Positions 29,059 to 38,515 of a stretch of 64,000 nucleotides of DNA are shown here, piece after piece. The notes below the pieces were generated by a model. The model saw only the letters and a program-made list of their open reading frames with translations, did no database searches and had not been told where the DNA came from. A program made the position numbers and the translations under genes. Location of the stretch: positions 186,001-250,000 of the forward strand of contig NZ_JBFEFL010000001.1 in the NCBI RefSeq assembly GCF_040717445.1, in the 5' to 3' direction. The DNA comes from Qipengyuania sp. JC766. GTDB taxonomy: Bacteria > Pseudomonadota > Alphaproteobacteria > Sphingomonadales > Sphingomonadaceae. Position 1 is the first letter of the stretch; every line of letters begins with the position of its first letter.

Positions 29059-30633
29059 TCAGCGCGCGTAATCCGGTCCTGCCGGCGTCAGCCCGTCGAG
29101 GAAGGCCTGGGCGGTATCGCGATAGGCGTCCTTCTTCTCGTCGCCCATCCGGTCCCAGGTCGCATAGACCCGGCCGACCCGGTGATTGCTTTCCAGCCGG
29201 TCGCGATGGCGGTCCATGAAATGCCAGTACAGCGAGTTGAAGGGGCAGGATCCTTCGCCCGTCTTCTTGCTGACCGAATAGGTGCATTCCTTGCAGTAGT
29301 CGGACATCTTGTTGATGTAGTTGCCCGACGCGGCATAGGGCTTGGTCGCCAACTTGCCGCCATCGGCGTAGAGGATCATCGCGGCGACATTGGGCAGCTC
29401 GACCCACTCGTAGGCGTCGGCATAGACGACCAGGTACCAGTCCTGGACTTCCGACGGATCGATCCCCGCCAGCAGGCAGAAATTGCCGAGTACCATCAGC
29501 CGCTGGATATGATGCGCGTGGGCATTGTCGCGGGTCGACCGGATGCAGTCCGCAAGACACCGCATGTCCGTTTCACCGGTCCAGAAGAACTCCGGCAGGC
29601 CGCGCTGCGCGTTGAGCGCGTTGGCCTTTTGCAGGTGGGGCATGTGGTACCAGTAGAAGCCGCGGATATATTCGCGCCAGCCGATGATCTGCCGCACGAA
29701 ACCCTCGACCGAATTGATCGGCGCCTTGCCGTCCCGGTAGAGTTTCTCCGCGCGTTCGCACAGGTCGATCGGATCGAGCAGGCCCAGATTGAGGCTGGTC
29801 GAGAGGATCGAGTGATAGAGGTCGTCCTGCCCGTGGACCATCGCGTCCTCGTACGGGCCGAACTTCTCCAGCCGTTCGGAGAGAAACGCATCCGCGGCCT
29901 TTTCCGCCTGATCGCGCGTCACCGGCCATTCGAAGCTTTCCAGGCTGCCGAAATGGTCCCCGAACCGGTCCTCGACCAGTTCGATGACCTCGCGCGTGAT
30001 ATCGTCGGGTTCGAATGTCGGGCGCGGGGGAGGGTCGAGGCCGTCCTTCGGGGGTGGTTCGCGATTGTCCTTGTCGAAATTCCAGTCGCCGCCAGCCGGC
30101 TTGCCGTCCTCGTTCATCAGCAGGCCGGTCTTGCGCCGCATGTCGCGGTAGAAGCTCTCCATCGTCAGGTGCGCCTCGCGCCCGTCCGCCCATTCGCGGA
30201 ACTCCGCTATGGGGCAGACGAACCGGTCGTCGGGCAGGATCTCGACTTCGCAATCGAACTTGTCCGCCCATTCCTCCATCTGCTGCTGGACCCGCCATTC
30301 GCCCGCTTCCACGACATGGATGGCGCGCGGATCATGTTCCTCTACCGCGCGGGCGACTTCCCCGGTGAAACTGCCCGCATTCCCGTCATCATCGAGGCGT
30401 ACGTAATCGACCGTCCAGCCCGCATCTTCCAGCTCCGCGGCGAAGTGGCGCATGGCGGAGAAGATCAGCACGATCTTCTGCTTGTGATGCTTGACGTAGG
30501 TCGCCTCGTCCATGACCTCCATCATCAGGACGACCGTATCGTCCTTGGTCCGCCCGCGCAGGGACGCGAGCGTGCGGGTCAGCTGGTCGCCGAGGATCGG
30601 GACGAGGATCGGCTGGTCTTTTTCGGAAGGCAT
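29059..30633 (-). CDS. FeS-type photolyase (PhrB / FeS-BCP family), probably (6-4) photolyase
   Basis: The 524-residue product begins 'ILVPILGDQLTRTLASL', the opening of cryptochrome/photolyase-related proteins. Cysteines 359, 447, 450 and 463 have the spacing of the iron-sulfur ligands in PhrB of Agrobacterium (Cys350, 438, 441, 454), each shifted by nine residues. 'NAHAHHIQRLMVLGNF' contains the histidine-rich active-site helix of this family. The enzyme should repair (6-4) pyrimidine photoproducts using FAD, light and an iron-sulfur cluster. It lies between ada and an SRAP gene. Confidence 0.92.
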   Translation of the reverse strand: MPSEKDQPILVPILGDQLTRTLASLRGRTKDDTVVLMMEVMDEATYVKHHKQKIVLIFSAMRHFAAELEDAGWTVDYVRLDDDGNAGSFTGEVARAVEEHDPRAIHVVEAGEWRVQQQMEEWADKFDCEVEILPDDRFVCPIAEFREWADGREAHLTMESFYRDMRRKTGLLMNEDGKPAGGDWNFDKDNREPPPKDGLDPPPRPTFEPDDITREVIELVEDRFGDHFGSLESFEWPVTRDQAEKAADAFLSERLEKFGPYEDAMVHGQDDLYHSILSTSLNLGLLDPIDLCERAEKLYRDGKAPINSVEGFVRQIIGWREYIRGFYWYHMPHLQKANALNAQRGLPEFFWTGETDMRCLADCIRSTRDNAHAHHIQRLMVLGNFCLLAGIDPSEVQDWYLVVYADAYEWVELPNVAAMILYADGGKLATKPYAASGNYINKMSDYCKECTYSVSKKTGEGSCPFNSLYWHFMDRHRDRLESNHRVGRVYATWDRMGDEKKDAYRDTAQAFLDGLTPAGPDYAR

Positions 30634-30676
30634 GCGGGGTGAACGCGCGCGAAGGGGGTCGGTGCCTGTCTGCAGC

Positions 30677-31303
30677 CTACAGGAGCGACGGCTGTTCCGG
30701 TTTGCGCGATTTCGTCCACGGCTCGGCCGTCCGCTCGATGGATAGCGGACCTTCCCACGGACGGCACAGGCCCAGGGCGGCCTGCGGATCGGCGCCCAGC
30801 CAGACCGATTCCCCTTCCGGGGACAGGATGACCGGCATCCGGTCGTGCACGCCGTCCACGGCTGCGCTCGCCTCGGTCATCACCAGCGAATAGCTTTCCC
30901 CCCATTCGTCCGAATTGCGCCAGATGCCGGCGCAGGCGAACAGCGGGCGGTCGGGAACGCGGAACCAGGTCCGGGTCTTGCCGCCTGCCGGCCCTTCGGC
31001 CTCGGCAAAGGCGTCCATGGGGATGAGGCAGCGCCGGCTTTCGAAACTGCTGCGCCAGAAGCCGCCGCCAAGCTTGTCCGTCCGGGCGTTGTTGATCGGC
31101 TTGGGCTTGAGCGGCTGCCCCTTCGCGCCCTTGCGCTGAAGGGGGAAACCCCAGACCATCGACGCGATCCGGTCGGGCAGCACCACGAGGCCGGGATAGC
31201 CGGGATAGACCTCGTCCGCGAAATTCGCCCCGGACGCCCCCGTAATATCGAACAGCCGCGCAACCTCGTCGACGTTTCGCGTCATGCGGTAGAGGTTACA
31301 CAT
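30677..31303 (-). CDS. SRAP-family protein (YedK/HMCES type)
   Basis: The 208-residue product starts 'MCNLYRMT', placing the catalytic cysteine at position 2 where it becomes the N-terminal residue. It also shows 'NNARTDKL' (Asn72), 'DAFAEAEG' and 'GVHDRMPVIL' (His153), the conserved SRAP active-site residues. SRAP proteins form a thiazolidine bond with abasic sites in single-stranded DNA and so protect replication forks. It is on the same strand as the photolyase gene, 43 bp upstream of it. Confidence 0.93.
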   Translation of the reverse strand: MCNLYRMTRNVDEVARLFDITGASGANFADEVYPGYPGLVVLPDRIASMVWGFPLQRKGAKGQPLKPKPINNARTDKLGGGFWRSSFESRRCLIPMDAFAEAEGPAGGKTRTWFRVPDRPLFACAGIWRNSDEWGESYSLVMTEASAAVDGVHDRMPVILSPEGESVWLGADPQAALGLCRPWEGPLSIERTAEPWTKSRKPEQPSLL

Positions 31304-31345
31304 GGTCGGAAGGCCCGCCGTGGTTCTGGCCTTGCGGACAGAACC

Positions 31346-32926
31346 CTATTGTTCCGCATCTGCGTCCGCGTCCAAGCCTTCTTCGGCATCCTCGATTACA
31401 TCCTCTATTCCATCACTTTGCGAAGCGGACCCCCTATCTCGCATGTTTTCGAACCGCTCCAGTACGGCCTTTCCGTAGGCGCCCCTGTGTGGATCATTGG
31501 CCAGAAAGCGCACCAGACCGATCGCTTCTTCGAAATTGCCTTCATTGGCCAGGTGGTGGGCGTAAGCTACGCGTGCTTCGACCGCCTCGGGCGCCATAGC
31601 AAACGCAGCCTCGTAGGAGATGCCGGTGTATTCGCTGCGCTTGCCCTGTCGATCGAAGCTTCTGGCAAAATGATACAGCGGGAAGGGATCGAGCGGATCG
31701 GCCTTGTTTGCCAGAAGCATCTTCTGGCGGGCCTGATCCCACCCTTCGTTTTCGTAATCTCCGGCTTCCGAGAGGCGATCGACTTCCATGATCGCGCTGT
31801 AGACGTTTGCGTGCGGGTGGTCCGGATCGAGTTCCAGTGCTTTTTCGAACGAAGCGAGAGCAGCGGTGGTATCCGACGAGGCAGTTTCATCACCGTCGCG
31901 TCCTTCACCGTTCGCCAAACGGTATTCGGCGAGCCCGAGAAGGTAATGAGTTTGCGCCAAAGCGGCATCGTGGGTTGCCAGATCGGCCAGTTCATCCCGT
32001 GCTTCCAAGAGCGAAGCGGGGCTAAGGACTTCCATTTCCAGTTCAACAAGCTTTGACGCTGCATCATCCAGAGAGACGATTTCGATTGCATCACGATATT
32101 TCAGCGGACTGCTGGATTTCGAATATGTCATCCGCTGTTTGGGATAGCTGCGCATCTGGCTGTCGAGCTTATCGAGATCGCCGAAGGCTTGCTCCGCAGC
32201 GATCAACGGATCGATCCCGGAATTGATCAGGCCGAGATACCGGCCAAGCTGATCGCCATGCTCTCTTTCCTTCGAATAAAGCATGTGCGTGAGAATCCAA
32301 CTCCAGCCGTAGAAAGCGTTGCGGGCTCCCCCTTCGATCTCGCTAGCAGGCTTTGTGAGCAAATCACGAACGTCGATAGCTCCGAAGTACTCGATCTCTC
32401 CAGCGCGATGGTGCGCTGGTTTTCCAAAGTACCATTCATCGTTCTTCTTGAATTCCGCCGTTGCCACAAATTCCGCAAAACCCTCCACGAACCATGCAGG
32501 CGCTGGGATCGAGAAATTGTTGAAGAAGAAATGATGTGCGTACTCGTGGAAAAGGGTTTCCTTGCCGGAGAGAGAGAACTTGTTACGTGTCTGCTCCCGG
32601 TTACTGACCGCAAAGCTGCCTTCGACGCTGGGGCGGTAGAACCCGGCGACATTTTCGCTCCCGTGCAGGTTTTCGACCTGATTGGCGCTGGACACCATGT
32701 AAATATCGAGCTTGGTTGGTTGGTCGACCACGGGTCTCTTGAACAGCATCCGAAGAAGAGCATCGAATTTTTCGACCTCGCGGGCAAAATCTTCCAGATC
32801 GGACTTGCTACCATCGCTATAGATCCGGAAGTGATGGGTATCGGCGCGATGCCAAGTGTCTGCCAAGGCTGCAGGTGCCAGCCCGATAGCCAGAAAAGCA
32901 GCGGCGACTTTCGCGAAAAAATGCAT
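31346..32926 (-). CDS. Secreted HExxH metallopeptidase-like protein with TPR-type repeats
   Basis: The 526-residue product has a signal peptide (MHFFAKVAAAFLAIGLAPAA, cleavage near ALA-D). A zinc peptidase-like domain follows, with HEYAH at 127-131 and 'WFVEGFAEF' (Glu149, Glu152) as the second ligand region, a gluzincin layout. The C-terminal half (about 290-500) carries TPR-like helical pairs ('AALASFEKALELDPDHPHAN', 'YHFARSFDRQGKRSEY'), and the protein ends in an acidic tail. The DNA is noticeably less GC-rich than its neighbours. The ATG at 32926 was preferred to 32974 because it opens the signal peptide. Target unknown. Confidence 0.8.
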   Translation of the reverse strand: MHFFAKVAAAFLAIGLAPAALADTWHRADTHHFRIYSDGSKSDLEDFAREVEKFDALLRMLFKRPVVDQPTKLDIYMVSSANQVENLHGSENVAGFYRPSVEGSFAVSNREQTRNKFSLSGKETLFHEYAHHFFFNNFSIPAPAWFVEGFAEFVATAEFKKNDEWYFGKPAHHRAGEIEYFGAIDVRDLLTKPASEIEGGARNAFYGWSWILTHMLYSKEREHGDQLGRYLGLINSGIDPLIAAEQAFGDLDKLDSQMRSYPKQRMTYSKSSSPLKYRDAIEIVSLDDAASKLVELEMEVLSPASLLEARDELADLATHDAALAQTHYLLGLAEYRLANGEGRDGDETASSDTTAALASFEKALELDPDHPHANVYSAIMEVDRLSEAGDYENEGWDQARQKMLLANKADPLDPFPLYHFARSFDRQGKRSEYTGISYEAAFAMAPEAVEARVAYAHHLANEGNFEEAIGLVRFLANDPHRGAYGKAVLERFENMRDRGSASQSDGIEDVIEDAEEGLDADADAEQ

Positions 32927-32995
32927 GAGTTCTCCCCTCCTCGGTAGAATGGCGGCCCTGCACTGGCTTCGCAACCTCCTTTTTAATCAGCCAGT

Positions 32996-35161
32996 TCAAA
33001 CGAAGCTGTAGGGGTCGATGTCCACGCTGACCCGGACGCCGCGCGGGAACTGGAGCTGGCCGAGCCATTGCCGGATCACGTCCTGCACCTGCGCGCTGCG
33101 GCGGGCGTTGAGCAGCAGGCGATAGCGATAGCGTCCGCGCAGCAATGCCATGGGGGCGGGCGCGGGGCCGAGCACGGCGATTTCGGGATGGTCCGGCCGG
33201 GTGCCGCCGATCGCGCGGGCCGCTTCCTTCGCTTCGGCCTCGTCCTCGGACGACACGATGATGGCGGCCCAGCGGCCGAAGGGCGGGGCACCCGCGTGGC
33301 GGCGGGCTTCGGTTTCGGCCTCGTAGAAGGCGTCGCGGTCGCCATCGGCGAGTGCCGCGATGACCGGTGCCTCCGGGTGCCGTGTCTGGATCAGGACCTC
33401 GCCCGGCTTCTCCCCGCGGCCGGCGCGCCCGGCGACCTGCGCGACCTGCTGGTAGGTGCGTTCGGCCGCGCGCAGGTCGCCCCCTTCGAGGCCGAGATCC
33501 GCATCGACCACGCCGACGAGCGTCAGGTCGGGAAAGTGGAAGCCCTTGGTTACAAGCTGGGTGCCGACGATGACGTCGATCTCCTTCGCTTCGGCGCTGG
33601 CGACGAACTGGGCCGCTTTCTCGGGCGAACTGAGCGTATCGCTCGTCGCCACAGCCACCCGGGCGTCCGGCAGGATCTCCGCCACCTCGTCCGCGATCCG
33701 CTCCACGCCCGGACCGCAGGCGACGAGGCAGTCCTTCTCGCCGCATTCGGGGCAGGTCGCGGGAGGCGCGGTCTCGTGACCGCAGTGATGGCAGGCGAGC
33801 TTGCGGCTGAACCGGTGCTCGACCAGCCAGGCGCTGCAATTGTCGCACTGGAAGCGGAAGCCGCAATTGCGGCACAGCGTCAGCGGGGCGTAGCCGCGCC
33901 GGTTGAGGAACAGCAGCGTCTGTTCCTGCTTTTCCAGCCGCTTGAACATTTCGCGCGTCAGGGGCGGCGCCAGCCAGCGTCCGGGTTCCGGCTTTTCCTC
34001 GGTCAGATTGACCAGCTTGATGTCGGGCATCTGCGCGCCGCCGAACCGGCTGGGAAGGTCGAGCTTCCGGTAGGTCCCGCTCTCCGCCATCTGCATCGTC
34101 TCCAGCGCGGGGGTGGCGCTGGCGAGGACCACGGGGATGCCTTCGAACCGCGCCCGCATCACGGCGACGTCGCGTGCATTGTAGCGAACGCCGTCATCCT
34201 GTTTGAAACTGATTTCGTGCGCTTCATCGACAACGATGAGACCCAGCGCGGCATAGGGCAGGAACAGCGCCGACCGGGCGCCGACCACGACCTGCGCCCG
34301 GCCTTCCGCGATCGCCCGCCAGGCGCGGCGGCGTTCGGTCGACTTGAGCGAGCTGTGCCACACGATCGGCGGCGCCCCGAAGCGATCCTCGAACCGCCGC
34401 AGGAACGCTTCCGTCAGGGCGATTTCGGGCAGGAGGACCAGCGTCTGCCGCTTCGCGCGCAGGGCCGCGGCGATGGGTTCGAAATAGGTCTCGGTCTTGC
34501 CGGAGCCGGTCACGCCGTCGAGCAGGATCGGCGCGAATTCGCGCTTCTCGACTGCGGTAACGAGTTCCGCGGCAACGTCCTGCTGCACTGCGCTCAGTTC
34601 CACCTGGGCGTGTCCGGGATCCGCCTTGGGGTAGGGCCGGTCGATATCGACTTCGACCGGTTCGAGGACCCCCTGGTTGACGAGGCCGCGCAAGACGCCG
34701 TCCGAAACATCGGCCAGTTCCGCCAGCTCGCGAATGGTCGCCTGTTCGCCCTGCAGCGCGTCCATCGCCTGTTCCCGCTTGGCCGTCATGCGGTCCGGCT
34801 CGAGGCCCGACAGGCGGTATTCGGTCGTGGTCCGCGGCCCCGACAGCGCGCCGCCCGACGCGATGACCATGCGCGCGACCGATGCCAGCGACGCGCAGTA
34901 ATAGTCCGCGGTCCACTCGATCAGCCGCCGCAGCTCGAAACTGACGGGGGGAACGGGCAGCACCTGAAGGAGGGGGCGCAGCTTGGCATCCGCCACCGGC
35001 TCCGTCGGGAGGCGGTCCTCCTCCCATGCTATCCCAACGATCTGGCGCGGCCCCAGGGGGGCGAGCACCATCGCGCCGGGCTCGACGGTCATGCCGTCGG
35101 GCACACGATAATCCAGCGGGCCGAGCGCGGCGTTGAAGACAAGGAGTCGGACACGGTTCAT
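32996..35161 (-). CDS. priA: PriA, primosomal helicase
   Basis: The 721-residue product has the N-terminal DNA-binding domain ('RVRLLVFNAALGPLDYRVPDG'), the helicase P-loop 'GVTGSGKTE', the 'VVDEAHE' motif II, and an insertion with eight cysteines in CxxC pairs ('LCRNCG', 'CDNCS', 'ACHHCG', 'CPECG') binding two zincs. PriA reloads the replicative helicase at stalled forks. The ATG at 35161 fits the family start. It is divergent from a Tat lipoprotein gene, with 56 bp between. Confidence 0.97.
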   Translation of the reverse strand: MNRVRLLVFNAALGPLDYRVPDGMTVEPGAMVLAPLGPRQIVGIAWEEDRLPTEPVADAKLRPLLQVLPVPPVSFELRRLIEWTADYYCASLASVARMVIASGGALSGPRTTTEYRLSGLEPDRMTAKREQAMDALQGEQATIRELAELADVSDGVLRGLVNQGVLEPVEVDIDRPYPKADPGHAQVELSAVQQDVAAELVTAVEKREFAPILLDGVTGSGKTETYFEPIAAALRAKRQTLVLLPEIALTEAFLRRFEDRFGAPPIVWHSSLKSTERRRAWRAIAEGRAQVVVGARSALFLPYAALGLIVVDEAHEISFKQDDGVRYNARDVAVMRARFEGIPVVLASATPALETMQMAESGTYRKLDLPSRFGGAQMPDIKLVNLTEEKPEPGRWLAPPLTREMFKRLEKQEQTLLFLNRRGYAPLTLCRNCGFRFQCDNCSAWLVEHRFSRKLACHHCGHETAPPATCPECGEKDCLVACGPGVERIADEVAEILPDARVAVATSDTLSSPEKAAQFVASAEAKEIDVIVGTQLVTKGFHFPDLTLVGVVDADLGLEGGDLRAAERTYQQVAQVAGRAGRGEKPGEVLIQTRHPEAPVIAALADGDRDAFYEAETEARRHAGAPPFGRWAAIIVSSEDEAEAKEAARAIGGTRPDHPEIAVLGPAPAPMALLRGRYRYRLLLNARRSAQVQDVIRQWLGQLQFPRGVRVSVDIDPYSFV

Positions 35162-35217
35162 GGAGCGCTGCCAATATGGCAAGTTGCAGGCGGGAATAAC
35201 AAGGCAAGGAGACGGCA

Positions 35218-35913
35218 ATGTCCGGAATTGATCAGATGCGCCCCCACGGGCGGAGGGCGTTCCTGGTGGGCGCGTCGGCCACGGGCCTGGTGTTTCTCGG
35301 CGGTTGCCAAGGGATGGGCGGTTACAGCCTGACCGACGCCGTGCGCCGCCTCCTGTTCCTGTCGAGCGAGCGGGCCTTCGCCCGTCTGACCGCGCCCGAC
35401 GGGTTCTGGGACCGGCAGGTCGCGCAGGTCGGGCTCGGCAATATCCTCGGCACGCGGGGCGACATCCTTGCCGGCGTGCTGACGAGCACCGTGTTCAAGC
35501 GCCAGCTTGAGGATGCGTTCGCGGATGTCGCGATCAGGGGCGCCGAACGGGCCGCGCCGCTGGTGGCGGATGCGGTGCGTCTCGTGGGCTTCGACGCGGC
35601 AGAGGCGCTGATTCGCGGCGGGCCTACTGCGGCAACCGGCTTCCTGCGCGGGGAACTGGGTGACACTCTGGTCCAGGCGATGGTCCCGGAGCTCGGCGAT
35701 GCCATGCGCATCGCGAACAATCCGGCGATCGGCCAGGTTATCTCCGGCCTGACGGGCGTGGACGTCGCCGGTATCGCCAATCGGTTCGGCAGCACGATCA
35801 ACGATGCCATCTGGCAGGAAATGGGGACCGAGGAAGCCGCCATCCGGCGCGATCCGCGCAGCACCAACGATCCTGTCCTGATCGGCGTCCTGGGCGTCGG
35901 TTCGCGGCTCTAG
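35218..35913 (+). CDS. DUF4197-like lipoprotein with a twin-arginine signal
   Basis: The 231-residue product combines a twin-arginine motif ('GRRAFLVG', Arg12-Arg13) with a lipobox (LGGC, Cys30), so it is probably folded in the cytoplasm and exported by Tat before lipidation. The mature part ('GLGNILGTRGDILAGVLTS', 'FADVAIRGAERAAPLVADAV') resembles DUF4197 proteins of unknown function. The ATG at 35218 follows AAGGAG. Another in-frame ATG lies at 35236. Confidence 0.8.
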   Translation: MSGIDQMRPHGRRAFLVGASATGLVFLGGCQGMGGYSLTDAVRRLLFLSSERAFARLTAPDGFWDRQVAQVGLGNILGTRGDILAGVLTSTVFKRQLEDAFADVAIRGAERAAPLVADAVRLVGFDAAEALIRGGPTAATGFLRGELGDTLVQAMVPELGDAMRIANNPAIGQVISGLTGVDVAGIANRFGSTINDAIWQEMGTEEAAIRRDPRSTNDPVLIGVLGVGSRL

Positions 35914-35936
35914 CGTCGGTTCGGCCCGGGCCGGAT

Positions 35937-35964
35937 TTGAACTTTCCGGCCGATTTGCTAGCCT
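35937..35964 (+). promoter_or_regulatory. Candidate sigma-70-type promoter before the secreted protein gene
   Basis: TTGAAC (35937-35942) and TAGCCT (35959-35964) are 16 bp apart and end 29 bp before the start codon. The same TAGCCT/TAGGCT element appears before other genes in this window. Confidence 0.45.
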
Positions 35965-35993
35965 CTCCCCGGAAAAACACCCGGGGGGGAACC

Positions 35994-37130
35994 ATGAAAT
36001 CGCTCGTTTTCGCGCTTGCCATCGCCACGACCGCGCTAGGCGGCATCGGCCTGTCGTCAACGGCGGACGCGCGTGACTGGGACACCATCATGGATCCCTA
36101 CACCGCCAAGTACGGCGACTGGAAGAAAATCCGCAAGGCGCTGCGCAAACGGCAGAAGGCCGGCGAGACTTTCAACGGGGACGACTGGTTCGTGCTGGCC
36201 GCGATGTGTGCGATCGAGCCGCCCGAGGGTCCTTCGCGCATCCTTAATTTCACGCAGCGATCCCCGTGCAAGAAGGATGTGCCGGACTATTTCGCCCGGG
36301 CCGGAATGAACGGCACGCCGCTGGGCTTCTACTGGGCGGCGTACTACACCCGGAAATATGGCGGTTCGGACGCCGATGCGTGGCGTTATGCCGAGCTGGG
36401 CAGTCGCTTCGCCGACGGCGACATGGGCCTGACGGACCGGATGTTCGAAATGCTGGGGTCGATCCGGATCGGACAGGCCGACATGCAACAGCAACAAGGG
36501 CAGGTCGATACGCTGGCGAGGCGGCTGGTGGCCGACGGGATCTACCCGGCGAGTTCGACTGCGGGGCAGGCCACGCTGGCAAACGCCGATCTGCCTTCGT
36601 TCGGCTGGCTAGATTTCAAGAACCCGCGGCGGTGCCAGTTCAGCGATGGCTGGCAACGCTTCATGGAAGGCTCGTATTCGTTCGACCCCAAATCCTATCT
36701 GACCGTTCCCGCCACCACGACGGTTCCCGGGACCCAAACCCGTACGACCGGACGCATCGTCCGGCCGGAAAAGGAATGGGAAAGCGTCGTCAGGGTGGAG
36801 GCCGACGCGAGGGGCCGCTGGAACGGCCTGACGGTGCTGGGCGCTTTCACCACCTTCGTCGAGGAATCCCACGGCGTGTGGGGAGACGGAATTCGCTTCG
36901 CGGAACCGGTGGACGTTGTGGCCCGCCGGCTTACAGCATTGGGGTTCGTGGTGAACCCGGACGGTAGCGAACGCCGCCAGGTCGATAAGGTCGAGAAGAT
37001 CCCTTACATGGAGGGCGGAGTTCGCAAGGTTGCGGAGAACATCGACGGCGTGATCACGCGTATCGAACGCCACGATGGCGCTACCTACTTCTTCTGCGAC
37101 GAGATTTTCGAAGCAAGTTACGGCGCGTAG
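35994..37130 (+). CDS. Secreted protein, function unknown
   Basis: The 378-residue product has a signal peptide (MKSLVFALAIATTALGGIGL, cleavage after ADA at about 26). The mature part starts 'RDWDTIMDPYTAKYGDW' and contains a helical region of about 200 residues ('YFARAGMNGTPLGFYWAAYY', 'MFEMLGSIRIGQADMQQQQ') that loosely recalls Sel1/TPR-like packing. A beta-rich C terminus follows. No catalytic motif is apparent. A GGGGGGA ribosome-binding site precedes the ATG at 35994. Its stop is 6 bp from the stop of the convergent DUF2490-like gene. Confidence 0.8.
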   Translation: MKSLVFALAIATTALGGIGLSSTADARDWDTIMDPYTAKYGDWKKIRKALRKRQKAGETFNGDDWFVLAAMCAIEPPEGPSRILNFTQRSPCKKDVPDYFARAGMNGTPLGFYWAAYYTRKYGGSDADAWRYAELGSRFADGDMGLTDRMFEMLGSIRIGQADMQQQQGQVDTLARRLVADGIYPASSTAGQATLANADLPSFGWLDFKNPRRCQFSDGWQRFMEGSYSFDPKSYLTVPATTTVPGTQTRTTGRIVRPEKEWESVVRVEADARGRWNGLTVLGAFTTFVEESHGVWGDGIRFAEPVDVVARRLTALGFVVNPDGSERRQVDKVEKIPYMEGGVRKVAENIDGVITRIERHDGATYFFCDEIFEASYGA

Positions 37131-37136
37131 CGTCGC

Positions 37137-37760
37137 TCAGAACCTGTAGGTCAGTGCCAGTTGGGGCACATGGGTGCGGCGCGTGTTGCCGTCGTCGCGC
37201 GGGCGGATCTGGTAGAGATAGCCGGCGGTCACGTTCATTTCGGGCAAGACGCTGTATTGCAGCCCCGCATTGAGGCGCCACTGGTCGATCCGCTGCGGGC
37301 CGCCATCGGTCCGGTCGCGCAGCTGGTACAGGAGTTCGACCGATCCACTGGCGCTGAGCCTTGGTGCGATTTCATCGCTCAGTTGCACGCGCTGGCGCAG
37401 GCGCAGGGCCATCTGGTCTGCCCCGTCGTAAAACCGTTCCTCGATCCGGCTGCGCAGTTCGAGCGGCCCGGCGGAGTAGGTCAGCTGCTGATAGGGGCGG
37501 ATTTCCGTCAGGCCGGCGATATCGTGGATTTCCATGCCGCCGCCGATCTCGAAACCGTTTCCGACACTAACATCGGCCACGGCCCCCACGATATACTCGT
37601 CGGGACCGGTGCGTCGGCGCTGTTCCACCTCGAACTTCGCGGAGACGCCGTCCGCCACTTCACCCGATGCGCCCAGTTCCAGCCAGAATTCGCTTTCATC
37701 GGCATGGGCCACGGCCGGTTGCAAAAGCAGGGCCAAGGCTGCAAGTGTCAGGCTGCGCAT
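37137..37760 (-). CDS. DUF2490-like outer-membrane protein
   Basis: The 207-residue product has a signal peptide (to about residue 20, AHA-D) and a run of short amphipathic strands ('FEIGGGMEIHDIAGLTEIRP', 'LELRSRIEERFY', 'ALRLRQRVQLS') ending in 'QLALTYRF', where the terminal aromatic residue is typical of a small outer-membrane barrel. The pattern fits DUF2490 proteins of unknown function. Confidence 0.82.
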   Translation of the reverse strand: MRSLTLAALALLLQPAVAHADESEFWLELGASGEVADGVSAKFEVEQRRRTGPDEYIVGAVADVSVGNGFEIGGGMEIHDIAGLTEIRPYQQLTYSAGPLELRSRIEERFYDGADQMALRLRQRVQLSDEIAPRLSASGSVELLYQLRDRTDGGPQRIDQWRLNAGLQYSVLPEMNVTAGYLYQIRPRDDGNTRRTHVPQLALTYRF

Positions 37761-37857
37761 GGGGAACAGGATCCTTTGTGCCGGTCCGGTCGATCGTCCG
37801 GTTTCGGCGCCCGTGTGACAGTTTGATTACAGCTATGTTACAAGGTTGACATATTCC

Positions 37858-38511
37858 ATGCAATTCTTCGCCGATACCGCCGAAATCGACGACATCAAGG
37901 AACTGGCCTCCACCGGCCTGCTCGATGGCGTCACCACCAATCCGAGCCTCATTCACAAGTCCGGTCGCGACTTCATGGAAGTGACGCGGGAAATCTGCGA
38001 ACTGACCGATGGCCCCGTCAGCGCCGAAGTCGTGGCGCTCGACCATGAAGGCATGATGCGCGAGGCCGAAGTGCTGCGTAAGATCGCGGACAACGTCTGC
38101 ATCAAGGTCCCCCTGACCATGGATGGCCTGAAGACCTGCAACGCGCTGACCCGCGACGGCACGATGGTGAACGTCACGCTGTGTTTTTCGGCCAACCAGG
38201 CATTGCTGGCCGCCAAGGCCGGCGCGACTTTCATCAGCCCGTTCGTTGGCCGGCACGACGATAACGGGTTCGACGGGATGGACCTGATCCGCGACATTCG
38301 CCAGATCTACGACAATTACGATTTCGACACAGAGATACTCGTCGCCAGCATCCGTCATCCCGGACATGTGCTGGAAAGCGCGCTGATCGGCGCCGACGTG
38401 GCGACCATGCCGCCCAAGGTAATCAGGCAGCTCGCCAACCACATCCTGACGGACAAGGGCATCGAAGGTTTCCTCGCCGACTGGGAAAAGACCGGACAGA
38501 AGATCGCCTGA
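37858..38511 (+). CDS. fsa: Transaldolase / fructose-6-phosphate aldolase family protein
   Basis: The 217-residue product is the short, single-domain form: '[20 protein letters not shown]', 'GVTTNPSLI', and Schiff-base Lys83 in 'CIKVPLT'. Members act either as transaldolase in the pentose phosphate pathway or as fructose-6-phosphate aldolase; sequence does not separate these reliably. It lies just before cobT. The ATG at 37858 is preferred over an upstream TTG. Confidence 0.9.
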   Translation: MQFFADTAEIDDIKELASTGLLDGVTTNPSLIHKSGRDFMEVTREICELTDGPVSAEVVALDHEGMMREAEVLRKIADNVCIKVPLTMDGLKTCNALTRDGTMVNVTLCFSANQALLAAKAGATFISPFVGRHDDNGFDGMDLIRDIRQIYDNYDFDTEILVASIRHPGHVLESALIGADVATMPPKVIRQLANHILTDKGIEGFLADWEKTGQKIA

Positions 38512-38515
38512 CAAC

